This document shows, one piece after another, positions 26,754-34,993 of a DNA stretch of 64,000 nucleotides (its first letter is position 1; each line of letters starts with the position of its first letter). Under the pieces are notes generated by a model. The model ran no database searches and was not told the origin of the DNA. It saw only the letters and a program-made list of their open reading frames with translations. The translations under genes were made by a program, and so were the position numbers. Source of the DNA: Variovorax sp. OK212 (GTDB lineage Bacteria; Pseudomonadota; Gammaproteobacteria; Burkholderiales; Burkholderiaceae_C); the NCBI RefSeq assembly GCF_900112425.1, contig NZ_FOLP01000006.1, positions 1 through 64,000 of the forward strand. Reading direction: 5' to 3'.

Positions 26754-27698
26754 CTACCGCGGCAGCGCCAGTGCGAACGGCAGGCTCACCACGCCGAGCA
26801 GCGTCGACAGCGTCACCAGTCCCGCCACGTACGGTCCGTTGTAGCCCATGCGCGCGGCCAGCACGTAGGCGCTGGAGGCTGTGGGCACCGCGGAGAAGGC
26901 CATCAGCACCGCGGCCTGCGTGGCGTCGAGGCGCAGCGCGTGCACCAGGCCCCACGCGACCAGCGGCAGGAACAGGTGCCGTATCGACAGCACGGAGACG
27001 GCCAGCACCTTGCCCGTGCCCAGCGTCGAGAACTTCATGCCCGCGCCGGCCGCGAGCAGCCCCAGCGCGAGCGACGCCGCGCCGATGCGCGTGAGCGTGG
27101 GGGTGGCCCAGTTGGGCACCGTGAAGCCCAGCACGTTGGCCAGCAGGCCGGCCAAGGTGGCGACGATCAGCGGGTTGCGCACCAGCTGGCGCACGAAGCC
27201 GGTCTGCGCATGGCGCGTCATCGGCCACACGGCCGCGATGTTGAAGATGGGCACGCACACGCCGATCAGCACGGCGATGAGCAGCAGGCCTTCGGAGCCC
27301 GCGAGCCGCTCGGCCAGCGCCAGGCAGATGAACGAGTTGAAGCGGAACGCCACTTGCGTGCTGGCCGCATGGTCGCGCCGGTCGATGTGGGACCCGAGAC
27401 CCGGAACATAGGGCAGCGCGTAGGCCATGGCAATGCCGCAAGCGCCGACGCACAGGCCCGCGGTCAGCAGGTTCGACGTGGCACCGAAGTCGAGCGGGCT
27501 GCGCACGATCGAGTGAAACAGCAGGACAGGAAAAAGAAAGTAGTAAACCAGGCTCTCGACCTGGTCCCACACGCGGCGGTCGAGGGCGGTGTAGCGGCAC
27601 AGGAGCCAGCCGATGGCGATGAGGGAAAAGTCGGGGAAGAGCAGCTGGGCGTAGTTCACCGCTTCGAGGATAAACCCGCCCGACCATGGGTAATCCAC
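26754..27698 (-). CDS. AEC (auxin efflux carrier) family transporter
   Basis: The 314-residue inner-membrane protein has about ten helices in two five-helix halves. The conserved N-terminal A-Q-L-L-F-P-D-F-S-L-I-A-I-G-W is diagnostic of AEC permeases, which move malate, malonate or other small acids. The annotated start is GTG at 27698; a GTG at 27659, just before that conserved segment, is an equally good candidate and would give 301 residues. It is divergent from a Bug-type binding protein, with which it is not known to cooperate. Confidence 0.88.
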   Translation of the reverse strand: MDYPWSGGFILEAVNYAQLLFPDFSLIAIGWLLCRYTALDRRVWDQVESLVYYFLFPVLLFHSIVRSPLDFGATSNLLTAGLCVGACGIAMAYALPYVPGLGSHIDRRDHAASTQVAFRFNSFICLALAERLAGSEGLLLIAVLIGVCVPIFNIAAVWPMTRHAQTGFVRQLVRNPLIVATLAGLLANVLGFTVPNWATPTLTRIGAASLALGLLAAGAGMKFSTLGTGKVLAVSVLSIRHLFLPLVAWGLVHALRLDATQAAVLMAFSAVPTASSAYVLAARMGYNGPYVAGLVTLSTLLGVVSLPFALALPR

Positions 27699-27770
27699 AG
27701 CACGGAAACGAGCCTCCAGCCGCTAGCATCCGGGCTTCGTTTTTTTCGACAACAGTACAAGGAGTAATCG

Positions 27771-28745
27771 ATGCAACGTCGTCAATGGAGCACGCTGGTG
27801 GGAGCTGCGGCACTGGCCGCGGTGGCGGGCCAGAGCTTTGCACAGGGCTATCCGAACAAGCCCGTGGAACTGAGCGTGCCGTTCGCACCGGGTGGCACGA
27901 CCGACATCGTGGCGCGCGTGATTTCCGACCCGCTGGGCAAGGTGCTCGGCCAGCCGGTGGTGGTGATCAACCGCGCCGGTGGCGGCGGCATCGTGGGCGC
28001 GGCCGAAACCGCTCGCGCCACGCCAGACGGCTACAAGCTGGGCATTGCCACCGTGTCGAGCACGGCGGCCAACCCGGCCATCAACCCGAAGACGCCGTAC
28101 GACCCGATCAACGACTTCACGCCGATCATCAACATCGCGGCCACGCCGAACATCATTGCGGTGAATCCGAGCTTCCCGGCGAAGAACTACGCCGAGTTCG
28201 TGGCCGAGCTGAAGAAGAACCCCGGCAAGTACTCGTACGCCTCCTCGGGCACGGGCGGCATCGGCCACCTGCTGATGGAGCTGTACAAGAGCCTGACCAA
28301 CACCTTCGTCACGCACATCCCGTACCGCGGCGCGGGTCCGGCGCTGAACGACGTGGTGGCCGGCCAGGTGCCGATCATGTTCGACAACATCCCCTCGGCC
28401 ATGCCCTTCATCACCAGCGGCCGGCTGATCCCGATCGTGGTGTCGGCGCCCCAGCGCCTGGCCGCGCTGCCCAACGTGCCGACCTTCAAGGAAGTGGGCC
28501 TGGAGCCGGTGAACCGCATGGCCTACTACGGCATCCTCGGCCCCAAGGGCCTGCCGAAGGAAGTGGTCGAGAAGATCAGCGCCGGCGTGAAGAAGGCCGT
28601 GGAAGAACCGGCGGTGCGCAAGCGCATCGAGGACACCGGCTCGCTCATCGTGGCCAACACGCCCGAGCAGTTCAGCGCGCAGATCAAGGCCGAGTTCGAG
28701 GTCTACAAGGGCGTCGTGAAGAAGCAGAACCTGAAGCTCGACTGA
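27771..28745 (+). CDS. Bug/TctC-family periplasmic substrate-binding protein
   Basis: The 324-residue secreted protein has a signal peptide ending in S-F-A-Q-G. The Bug family N-terminus P-N-K-P-V-E-L-S-V-P-F-A-P-G-G-T-T-D follows, whose P-G-G-x-x-D loop binds a carboxylate ligand. It also has Y-R-G-A-G-P-A-L-N-D-V. Bug proteins bind organic acids or amides for tripartite tricarboxylate transporters, or act as sensors. No TctA/TctB gene is in the window, so this is an orphan. An AAGGAG box precedes the ATG, and a strong terminator follows at 28785. Confidence 0.93.
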   Translation: MQRRQWSTLVGAAALAAVAGQSFAQGYPNKPVELSVPFAPGGTTDIVARVISDPLGKVLGQPVVVINRAGGGGIVGAAETARATPDGYKLGIATVSSTAANPAINPKTPYDPINDFTPIINIAATPNIIAVNPSFPAKNYAEFVAELKKNPGKYSYASSGTGGIGHLLMELYKSLTNTFVTHIPYRGAGPALNDVVAGQVPIMFDNIPSAMPFITSGRLIPIVVSAPQRLAALPNVPTFKEVGLEPVNRMAYYGILGPKGLPKEVVEKISAGVKKAVEEPAVRKRIEDTGSLIVANTPEQFSAQIKAEFEVYKGVVKKQNLKLD

Positions 28746-28784
28746 GCCCGCCGCGCCGGCCCGGGATTCTTCCCGGCCCCCCGG

Positions 28785-28817
28785 AAGCCGCCCGCATGCC
28801 GGGCGGCTTTTTTCTTT
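28785..28817 (+). terminator. Strong Rho-independent terminator
   Basis: The 10-bp stem AAGCCGCCCG/CGGGCGGCTT with a CATGC loop is followed by TTTTTTCTTTT. It ends the Bug gene transcript just before xerD. The sequence is also partly symmetrical, but no opposing gene needs it. Confidence 0.9.
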
Positions 28818-28848
28818 TCGGGCCCATTCTTTTGTTATCTTGCACGGC

Positions 28849-29757
28849 ATGACAGAGGCCGCCACGCAGACACCCGACATCGACGACTTCATCGACGCCC
28901 TCTGGCTCGAGGACGGCCTGTCGAAGAACACCCTGGCCGCCTACCGCCGCGACCTCGCGCTGTTCGCGCAGTGGCTGCGCGAGCAGCGCGACGGCGCCGC
29001 GCTGGCCTCGGCGCGCGAGACCGACGTGCAGGCCTACATGGGCGCGCGCCTGTCGACCAAGGGCAAGGCCACCTCGGCGAACCGCCGGCTCACCGTGTTC
29101 AAGCGCTACTTTCGCTGGGCGCTGCGCGAGCGGCGCATCGTGGCCGACCCGACCATCCGGCTCATGCCCGCGCGGCAGATGCCGCGCGCCATCAAGACGC
29201 TGTCGGAAAAGCAGGTCGACGACCTGCTCGGCGCGCCCGACGTGCAGACGCCGCTGGGCCTGCGCGACCGCGCGATGCTGGAGCTGATGTACGCGAGCGG
29301 CCTGCGCGTGAGCGAACTGGTGGCGCTCAAGGCCATCGACCTGAGCCTCAACGACGGCGTGCTGCGCGTGCTCGGCAAGGGCAACAAGGAGCGGCTGGTG
29401 CCGTTCGGCGGCGAGGCGCGGCGCTGGATCGAGCGCTACATCGACGACGCGCGCCCCGACATCCTCGGCGGCCAGCAGACGCCCGACCTGTTCGTGACCG
29501 CGCGCGGCGCGGGCATGACGCGCGTGATGTTCTGGATCATCGTGAAGAAGCACGCGGCCACCGCCGGCATCCACGTGCCGCTGTCGCCGCACACGCTGCG
29601 CCACGCCTTCGCCACGCACCTGCTGAACCACGGCGTGGACCTGCGCGCGGTGCAGCTGCTGCTGGGGCATGCCGACATCTCGACCACCACCATCTACACG
29701 CACGTGGCGCGCGAGCGCCTGAAGCAGTTGCATGCCAGGCACCACCCGCGCGGGTGA
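28849..29757 (+). CDS. xerD: Site-specific tyrosine recombinase XerD
   Basis: The 302-residue recombinase has an N-terminal SAM-like core-binding domain (about residues 10-100) and a catalytic domain. The full catalytic set is present: Arg153, Lys177, His248, Arg251, His274 and nucleophile Tyr283 (I-Y-T-H-V). Numbering is four to five residues ahead of E. coli XerD, consistent with orthology. With XerC it resolves chromosome dimers at dif during division. No dif site is evident in the window. The start ATG at 28849 follows the preceding terminator. The last 26 bp overlap the DUF72 gene. Confidence 0.92.
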   Translation: MTEAATQTPDIDDFIDALWLEDGLSKNTLAAYRRDLALFAQWLREQRDGAALASARETDVQAYMGARLSTKGKATSANRRLTVFKRYFRWALRERRIVADPTIRLMPARQMPRAIKTLSEKQVDDLLGAPDVQTPLGLRDRAMLELMYASGLRVSELVALKAIDLSLNDGVLRVLGKGNKERLVPFGGEARRWIERYIDDARPDILGGQQTPDLFVTARGAGMTRVMFWIIVKKHAATAGIHVPLSPHTLRHAFATHLLNHGVDLRAVQLLLGHADISTTTIYTHVARERLKQLHARHHPRG

Positions 29758-30553
29758 GCCGCGAGCACCCTTGCACCTCGACCGGGGCGACCGGGGCGAC
29801 CGGGGCGACCGGATCGGCTGTGCCGGCTGGAGCCTGCCGCGCGCGCAGTGGCGCGAGTTCCCCGCCGAAGGCTCGCACCTCGCGCGCTATGCGCAGGTCT
29901 TCGATGCCGTCGAGATCGACACCTCGTTCTACCGCCCGCACCGGCGCGAGACCTACGAGCGGTGGGCGGCCAGCACGCCCGCCGCATTTCGCTTCGCCGT
30001 CAAGCTGCCGCAGGCCGTCACGCATGAACGGCGGCTGGTCGATGCAATGGCGCCGTTCGAGGACTTCCTTGCGCAGGCCGGCGGGCTCGGCGACAGGCTC
30101 GGTGTGCTGGTCGTGCAGTTGCCGCCCAGCCTCGCGTTCGACGCCGCCGTGGTCCGCCGCTTCCTTGCGGCGATGCGGCGCCGGCATGCGGGCGCGGTGG
30201 TGCTCGAGCCGCGCCATCGCAGCTGGTTCACGCCGCAGGCCGACGCGCTGCTCGCGGGCTTCGAGGTGGCGCGCGTGCTGGCCGACCCGGTGCTGTTCGA
30301 CCAAGCCGCTGCGCCCGGCGGCTGGCCGGGCCTGGTCTATCTGCGGCTGCACGGCTCGCCGCGGCGCTACTGGTCGGCCTACGGCGACGCGCTGCTCGCA
30401 CGGCTCGCGCAGCGGCTGCGGCTTGCGACGGAAGAGGGCGCGCGGTGCTGGTGCATCTTCGACAACACGGCGGGCGGCGAGGCGGTCGGCAATGCGTTGA
30501 CGCTGCGGCGTCTCCTGCAGAATCGTCGACCGATCCGAGGAGACACAACATGA
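29732..30553 (+). CDS. DUF72 domain protein (YecE-like TIM-barrel)
   Basis: The 273-residue cytosolic protein has the DUF72 hallmarks: I-G-C-A-G-W near residue 28, an E-I-D-T-S-F-Y motif, F-R-F-A-V-K-L-P, V-V-L-E-P-R-H-R-S-W, and C-W-C-I-F-D-N-T near the end. The family has a TIM-barrel fold and no settled function. The N-terminus is odd: three Asp-Arg-Gly repeats come from a 9-bp tandem DNA repeat (29780-29806). It overlaps xerD by 26 bp, and its stop overlaps the start of the next Bug gene (ATGA). Confidence 0.88.
   Translation: MPGTTRAGEPRAPLHLDRGDRGDRGDRIGCAGWSLPRAQWREFPAEGSHLARYAQVFDAVEIDTSFYRPHRRETYERWAASTPAAFRFAVKLPQAVTHERRLVDAMAPFEDFLAQAGGLGDRLGVLVVQLPPSLAFDAAVVRRFLAAMRRRHAGAVVLEPRHRSWFTPQADALLAGFEVARVLADPVLFDQAAAPGGWPGLVYLRLHGSPRRYWSAYGDALLARLAQRLRLATEEGARCWCIFDNTAGGEAVGNALTLRRLLQNRRPIRGDTT
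29780..29812. repeat. 9-bp tandem repeat GACCGGGGC, three copies plus part
   Basis: Three perfect GACCGGGGC units (29780-29806) followed by GACCGG encode (Asp-Arg-Gly)3-Asp-Arg at the N-terminus of the DUF72 protein. Being a multiple of three, slippage would change length but not frame. Confidence 0.85.
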
Positions 30554-31536
30554 CCATGACCATGAATTTCAGATTCGACAAGCTTTGCACCGGCCTTGCG
30601 CTGGCCGCCGCCACCGGCCTTGCCGCGGCCCAGGGCTTCCCCAGCGCCAAGCCCATTCGCCTGATCGTCGGCTATCCGCCCGGCGGCGGCATCGACTTTG
30701 CGGCGCGCACGGTGCAGGTGCCGCTGCAGGAGGCGCTCAAGCAGCAATTGGTGGTCGACTACAAGCCCGGCGCGAGCGGCATGATCGCCGCCACCGAACT
30801 CACGCGCCAGCCGGCCGACGGCTACACGCTGCTGCTGGCCAACACCGGCCCGTTCGCCATTGCGCCGTACCTGCAGAGCAAGCCGCCGTACGACCCGATC
30901 AGGCAGTTCACGTACATCGGCCAGATCAGCCAGGGCAGCTACATCGCGGTGACGCGGCCCGACCATCCGGCCAGGAACCTCAAGGAGTTCGTGGCCTGGG
31001 CCAAGGGGCAGCCGGGCAAGGTCAACTTTGCGTCGGGCGGCAACGGCACCTCGACGCACCTGAACGGCGAGCTCATGAACCAGGTGACGGGCCTGGACAT
31101 GACACACGTGCCCTACAAGGGCAGCGCGCCCGCGGTGCAGGACCTGCTGGGCGGGCAGACGCAGATCCTCATCGACGCGGGCAGCGTGCTGCTGCCGCAG
31201 GTGAAGGGCGGCAAGCTGAAGGCGCTGGCCGTCACCGGCCCTGTGCGCGACCCGCAGCTGCCCGACGTGCCGACCGTGAAGGAGCTGGGCCTTGCGGGCA
31301 TGGAGGCGGTCGGCTTCCAGGGGCTGGTGGGCCCGGCCAACATGCCGAAGGACGTGGTCGACAAGCTGTCGGGCGAGCTGGCCAAGGCGCTGGCGCAGCC
31401 CGACATCAAGGCCAAGTTCGCCACCGCGGGCGCCGAGGTGCATCCGCTCGGCCCTGCGGAGTTCGCGGCCTTCGTCAAGGCGGACAATGAGAAATGGTCC
31501 AGGCTGATTCGCGAGCGCAAGCTGCAGCTGGACTGA
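30550..31536 (+). CDS. Bug/TctC-family periplasmic substrate-binding protein
   Basis: The 328-residue secreted protein has a signal peptide ending A-A-A-Q-G. Bug hallmarks follow: R-L-I-V-G-Y-P-P-G-G-G-I-D at the N-terminus and H-V-P-Y-K-G-S-A-P-A-V-Q-D-L. The ligand is unknown; many family members bind di- or tricarboxylates. GAGGAG lies 7 nt upstream of the ATG. It is coupled to DUF72 (ATGA overlap) and followed 22 bp later by another Bug gene, so the three may be co-transcribed. No matching membrane components lie nearby. Confidence 0.92.
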   Translation: MTMTMNFRFDKLCTGLALAAATGLAAAQGFPSAKPIRLIVGYPPGGGIDFAARTVQVPLQEALKQQLVVDYKPGASGMIAATELTRQPADGYTLLLANTGPFAIAPYLQSKPPYDPIRQFTYIGQISQGSYIAVTRPDHPARNLKEFVAWAKGQPGKVNFASGGNGTSTHLNGELMNQVTGLDMTHVPYKGSAPAVQDLLGGQTQILIDAGSVLLPQVKGGKLKALAVTGPVRDPQLPDVPTVKELGLAGMEAVGFQGLVGPANMPKDVVDKLSGELAKALAQPDIKAKFATAGAEVHPLGPAEFAAFVKADNEKWSRLIRERKLQLD

Positions 31537-31558
31537 TGCCAACCACGTAACCGATCAC

Positions 31559-32551
31559 ATGAATTTCCTAGCTTCCTCGAAGCCCTCGCGCCGCACGGCG
31601 ACCCGACTCCTGGCCGCCGCGGCCCTGTGCGCCGCTTCCGGCGCACACGCGCAGGCCGTTCCCAAGACCGTGCGCCTCATCGTCGCGTACCCGGCCGGCG
31701 GCGTCAGCGACGTGGTCGCGCGCGCGCTCGGCGACCGCCTGGCCGCGCAGATGGGCACCACGGTGATCGTGGACAACCGCGCGGGCGCCAGCGGCGCCAT
31801 CGGCATGGACGCCGTGGCCAAGGCCGCGCCCGACGGGGCCACGCTGGGCTTCTCGGCCATCAGCCCGCTGGTGCTGAGCCCGCACCTCGGCAAGCTGCCC
31901 TTCGACCCGTTGAAGGACGTGGTGCCGGTGGCCAGCGTGATGTATTCGCCGGTGCTGCTGATCGCCACGCCGGCCAGCAAGGCGAAGGACTTCCGCGCGC
32001 TGATCGACGACGCCAAGGCGCACCCGGGCGCGGTGCGCTGGGCCACGTCGGGCTCGGCGTCGCTGGGCCACATCGTGCTGGAGCAGCTGCATGCGGCGGC
32101 CGGCGTCGACATCACGCACGTGCCCTACAAGGGCGGCGGCCAGCAGCTGAACGACGCCATCGGCGGGCAGTTCGAAATCTTGTCGACCAACGCGAGCCCG
32201 ACGCTGTCGTCGCACATCCAGTCGGGCAAGCTGCGCCCGCTGGCCGTGGGCGCACCGGCGCGGCTGGAGAGCCTGCCGCAGGTGCCCACGCTGGGCGAGC
32301 TGGGCTACAAGGCGGCCAACATCAACTCGCTGTTCGGCGTGTTCGCGCCGGCCGCCACGCCGCCCGCGCTGGTCGCCAGGTACAACGCCGAGATCAACAA
32401 GGCGCTGGCCAGCCCCGAACTGCGCGCCAAGCTCACGGCCACCGACAACGTGCCGACCGGCGGCAGCTCGCAAGCCTTCGCCAAGGAAATCGCCAGCGAG
32501 TTCGAGAGCAACGGCCGCATCGTCAAGGCGGCGGGCATCAAGGCCGATTGA
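31559..32551 (+). CDS. Bug/TctC-family periplasmic substrate-binding protein
   Basis: The 330-residue protein has a signal peptide ending A-H-A-Q-A. The Bug N-terminal loop is L-I-V-A-Y-P-A-G-G-V-S-D, and H-V-P-Y-K-G-G-G-Q-Q-L-N-D follows. It is diverged from the preceding Bug protein, so the pair is not a recent duplication. Its substrate is unknown. It is the last gene before the TetR locus, and no terminator is obvious between them. Confidence 0.92.
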   Translation: MNFLASSKPSRRTATRLLAAAALCAASGAHAQAVPKTVRLIVAYPAGGVSDVVARALGDRLAAQMGTTVIVDNRAGASGAIGMDAVAKAAPDGATLGFSAISPLVLSPHLGKLPFDPLKDVVPVASVMYSPVLLIATPASKAKDFRALIDDAKAHPGAVRWATSGSASLGHIVLEQLHAAAGVDITHVPYKGGGQQLNDAIGGQFEILSTNASPTLSSHIQSGKLRPLAVGAPARLESLPQVPTLGELGYKAANINSLFGVFAPAATPPALVARYNAEINKALASPELRAKLTATDNVPTGGSSQAFAKEIASEFESNGRIVKAAGIKAD

Positions 32552-32598
32552 GCCTGCGGGGTCGACTGAGCGTGCTGACGCCCGGGTGACCCTGGCGC

Positions 32599-32633
32599 TT
32601 GTGGTTTGATTTCCCCTACCTTATAGTAGGTAG
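32599..32633 (+). promoter_or_regulatory. tetR promoter with embedded TetR operator CTACC-N8-GGTAG
   Basis: A -35-like TTGTGG (32599-32604), a 17-bp spacer and -10 TATAGT (32622-32627) form a good sigma-70 promoter. The -10 lies inside the palindrome CTACC-TTATAGTA-GGTAG (32616-32633), which ends at the base before the ATG. Binding of a TetR dimer would block the -10. The expected transcription start is at or within a few bases of the ATG, so the mRNA may be leaderless. Confidence 0.75.
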
Positions 32634-33227
32634 ATGACAGCCACTTCCACCGCCACCGCCCTTGCCACGGGCAGCACCCGCGAGCAGATCCTCGCGGCGG
32701 CGCGCGGGTTCATCGAAACGCGCTCCTACCTGGGCTTCAGCTTCCAGGACGTGGCCGATGCGGTGGGGGTTCGCAAGGCCAGCCTGTACCACCACTTTGC
32801 GAGCAAGGAAGCGCTGGGCATCGCCGTGATTCGCGGCGCCACGCAAGGCTTCAAGGACTGGGACGCGGCACGTGCGCGCGAGCCGAAGGACGCGCTCGAA
32901 TCGTATTTCCGCATGTACCGCAACACGCTGAAGGCCGGCTCGGGCATGTGCCCGGCGGGCGCGCTGGCACCGGGCTGGGACGTCATCAACGACGAGTTGC
33001 GCCAGGCCGTGCAGGAGTTGCGCAACACGCAGGTCACATGGCTCACCGGTGTGCTGGGGGCGCTCGTGCCCGTGCGGGAGAAGGGCAAGAAGGGCCCTTC
33101 GGTCGCGTCGCTGGCCGCCTATGTGTTCACGGTCTGCCAGGGTGCGCTGTTGTCGGCGCGCATGACAGGGCGCGTCGACGACTTCGACGACGCCATCGCG
33201 CAACTCAGGAGTTCACTGCCCGGCTGA
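32634..33227 (+). CDS. TetR-family transcriptional repressor
   Basis: The 197-residue protein has an N-terminal helix-turn-helix (residues about 15-60, with F-S-F-Q-D-V-A-D-A-V-G-V-R-K-A-S-L-Y-H-H-F) and a helical ligand domain containing G-M-C-P-A-G-A-L-A. The downstream operon makes a thiolase and a MaoC dehydratase, so an acyl-CoA or related ligand is plausible. The same CTACC-N8-GGTAG palindrome lies at its own start and in front of the thiolase gene, arguing for autoregulation plus control of that operon. No ribosome-binding site is available if transcription begins at the promoter proposed at 32599-32627. Confidence 0.9.
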   Translation: MTATSTATALATGSTREQILAAARGFIETRSYLGFSFQDVADAVGVRKASLYHHFASKEALGIAVIRGATQGFKDWDAARAREPKDALESYFRMYRNTLKAGSGMCPAGALAPGWDVINDELRQAVQELRNTQVTWLTGVLGALVPVREKGKKGPSVASLAAYVFTVCQGALLSARMTGRVDDFDDAIAQLRSSLPG

Positions 33228-33244
33228 CCGCCGGGCCTGATGCG

Positions 33245-33270
33245 GGCACGTTCAGGCGTGCCTATTTTTT
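33245..33270 (+). terminator. Rho-independent terminator of tetR
   Basis: The stem GGCACG/CGTGCC (33245-33250 and 33257-33262) with a 6-nt loop is followed by TATTTTTT. A second hairpin, GCCCGGC/GCCGGGC (33218-33236), spans the tetR stop codon. The T-tract runs into the TTGACC -35 element of the thiolase promoter. Confidence 0.8.
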
Positions 33271-33300
33271 GACCTCATAGCCTACCGATTGGATGGTAGG
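33269..33300 (+). promoter_or_regulatory. Thiolase operon promoter region with TetR operator CTACC-N8-GGTAG
   Basis: TTGACC (33269-33274) is a good -35. The palindrome CCTACC-GATTGGAT-GGTAGG (33281-33300) covers the expected -10 position, which itself is a poor match. The arms and 8-bp spacing equal those of the site in front of tetR, so one repressor should bind both. Confidence 0.7.
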
Positions 33301-33322
33301 TTTAGTCTGTTGGAGCACCCTC

Positions 33323-34456
33323 ATGAAAGCCGTCATTTCCGCCTACGCCCGTTCCCCGTTCCACTTCGCGAAGAAAGGGGCCCTTGCCGAAGTGCGCCCC
33401 GACACGCTCGCCGCAGGCGTGGTGCGCGGGCTGCTGCAGCGCACCGACCTCGACCCCGCGCTGCTCGAAGACATCATCCTGGGCTGCGCCTATCCCGAGG
33501 CCTCGCAGGGCAACAACCTCGCGCGCATCGTCGGGCTGCTGGCCGGCCTGCCGCACGAGGTGGGCGGCATGACGGTGAACCGCTTCTGCGGCTCGTCGAT
33601 GCAGGCCGTGCACATCGCCGCCGCGCAGATCGAGGCCGGCATGGGCGAAGCCTTCCTGTGCGTGGGCGTGGAGTCGATGACGATGGTGCCGCAGGGCGGC
33701 TTCAACTTCTCGCCCAACCCCGAGCTGCTGGAAACCACCGACGCCTACATCTCGATGGGCGAGACGGCCGAGAACGTGGCGCAGCGCTGGAACGTGAGCC
33801 GCGCCGACCAGGAGGCGCTGGCCGTGGAATCGCACCGCAAGGCGGCCGAGGCGCGCGCGCAGGGCCGGCTGGCCGGCGAGATCGTGCCGGTGCGCCTGGC
33901 CTCGGGCGACATCGTCGATGCCGACGGCTGCATCCGCCCGACCACCTCGGCCGAGGCGCTGGCCAACCTGAAGCCCGCGTTCCGCCCCGACGGCGTGGTC
34001 ACGGCCGGTACCGCGTCGCCGCTGACCGACGGCGCGGCCGTGGTGCTGGTCACCAGCGACGCCTTCGCCGCGAAGCATGGCCTGAAGGCGCTGGCGCGCA
34101 TCAAGTCGTTCGCGACCGTGGGCGTCGACCCGGCCATCATGGGCATCGGCCCGATTCCCGCGACCCGCAAGGCGCTGGCGCGCGCCTGCCTGAGCGCGGC
34201 CGACCTCGACGTGATCGAGATCAACGAGGCCTTCTCGTCGCAGGCGCTGGCCTGCATCCGCGACCTGGGGCTGGACCCCGCCAAGGTCAACCTCGACGGC
34301 GGCGGCCTGGCCATCGGCCACCCGCTGGGCGCCACCGGTGCGCGCATCACCGGCAAGGCGGCGTCGCTGCTGGCGCGCGAGAACGGCCGCTACGCGCTGG
34401 CCACGCAATGCATCGGCGGTGGGCAGGGCATTGCGACCATCCTCGAGCGCGTCTGA
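33323..34456 (+). CDS. Acetyl-CoA acyltransferase (thiolase)
   Basis: The 377-residue thiolase is complete. The nucleophilic cysteine is in N-R-F-C-G-S-S-M, the histidine in A-I-G-H-P-L-G-A-T-G and the second cysteine in T-Q-C-I-G-G-G-Q-G. It would cleave beta-ketoacyl-CoA in beta-oxidation. The ATG at 33323 has GGAG 8 nt upstream. The gene is followed 39 bp later by a MaoC dehydratase and is preceded by a TetR operator, suggesting a small regulated acyl-CoA catabolic operon. It is distinct from the truncated thiolase at the left edge. Confidence 0.93.
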   Translation: MKAVISAYARSPFHFAKKGALAEVRPDTLAAGVVRGLLQRTDLDPALLEDIILGCAYPEASQGNNLARIVGLLAGLPHEVGGMTVNRFCGSSMQAVHIAAAQIEAGMGEAFLCVGVESMTMVPQGGFNFSPNPELLETTDAYISMGETAENVAQRWNVSRADQEALAVESHRKAAEARAQGRLAGEIVPVRLASGDIVDADGCIRPTTSAEALANLKPAFRPDGVVTAGTASPLTDGAAVVLVTSDAFAAKHGLKALARIKSFATVGVDPAIMGIGPIPATRKALARACLSAADLDVIEINEAFSSQALACIRDLGLDPAKVNLDGGGLAIGHPLGATGARITGKAASLLARENGRYALATQCIGGGQGIATILERV

Positions 34457-34495
34457 TCGCCCGAGAATGAGGCTCGTCACAACAAGGAGACTTCC

Positions 34496-34951
34496 ATGGC
34501 CAAGCTGTACCTCGAAGACCTGAAGGTCGGCGACCGTTTCCAGAGCGCGGAACACACGCTCGACGCGGCGCAGATCAAGGCCTTTGCGCAGCAGTTCGAC
34601 CCGCAGCCGTTCCACACCGACGAGGAGGCCGCGAAGAGCACCTTCTTCGCCGGGCTGGCCGCGAGCGGCTGGCACACGGCCGCGCTCACCATGAAGCTGC
34701 TGGTGGAGAGCGGCATTCCGCTGGCCGACGGCATCATCGGTTCGGGTGGCGAGCTGCAATGGCCCAAGCCGACGCGGCCCGGCGACGTGCTGCATGTGGT
34801 CAGCGAGGTGATCGACATCGCGCCTTCGCGTTCCAAGCCCGGCCGCGCGATGGTGACCATGCGCTGCCAGACGCGCAACCAGCGCGGCGAGGTGCTCCAG
34901 TACTTCACGCCGAAGCTGGTGGTGCACGCGCGGCCTGCGCAGGCTGTGTAG
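34496..34951 (+). CDS. MaoC-family (R)-specific enoyl-CoA hydratase/dehydratase
   Basis: The 151-residue hot-dog-fold protein has the MaoC hydratase segment F-A-x-Q-F-D-P-Q-P-F-H-T-D, containing the catalytic Asp and His, followed by G-L-A-A-S-G-W-H-T. It hydrates enoyl-CoA or dehydrates (R)-3-hydroxyacyl-CoA. AAGGAG precedes the ATG. It is the second gene of the TetR-controlled operon with the thiolase, which fits one beta-oxidation-like route. Confidence 0.92.
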   Translation: MAKLYLEDLKVGDRFQSAEHTLDAAQIKAFAQQFDPQPFHTDEEAAKSTFFAGLAASGWHTAALTMKLLVESGIPLADGIIGSGGELQWPKPTRPGDVLHVVSEVIDIAPSRSKPGRAMVTMRCQTRNQRGEVLQYFTPKLVVHARPAQAV

Positions 34952-34993
34952 TCCTGCACGGCCCCTTGCACGCGCCGGCGCCATTGGGCGCGT

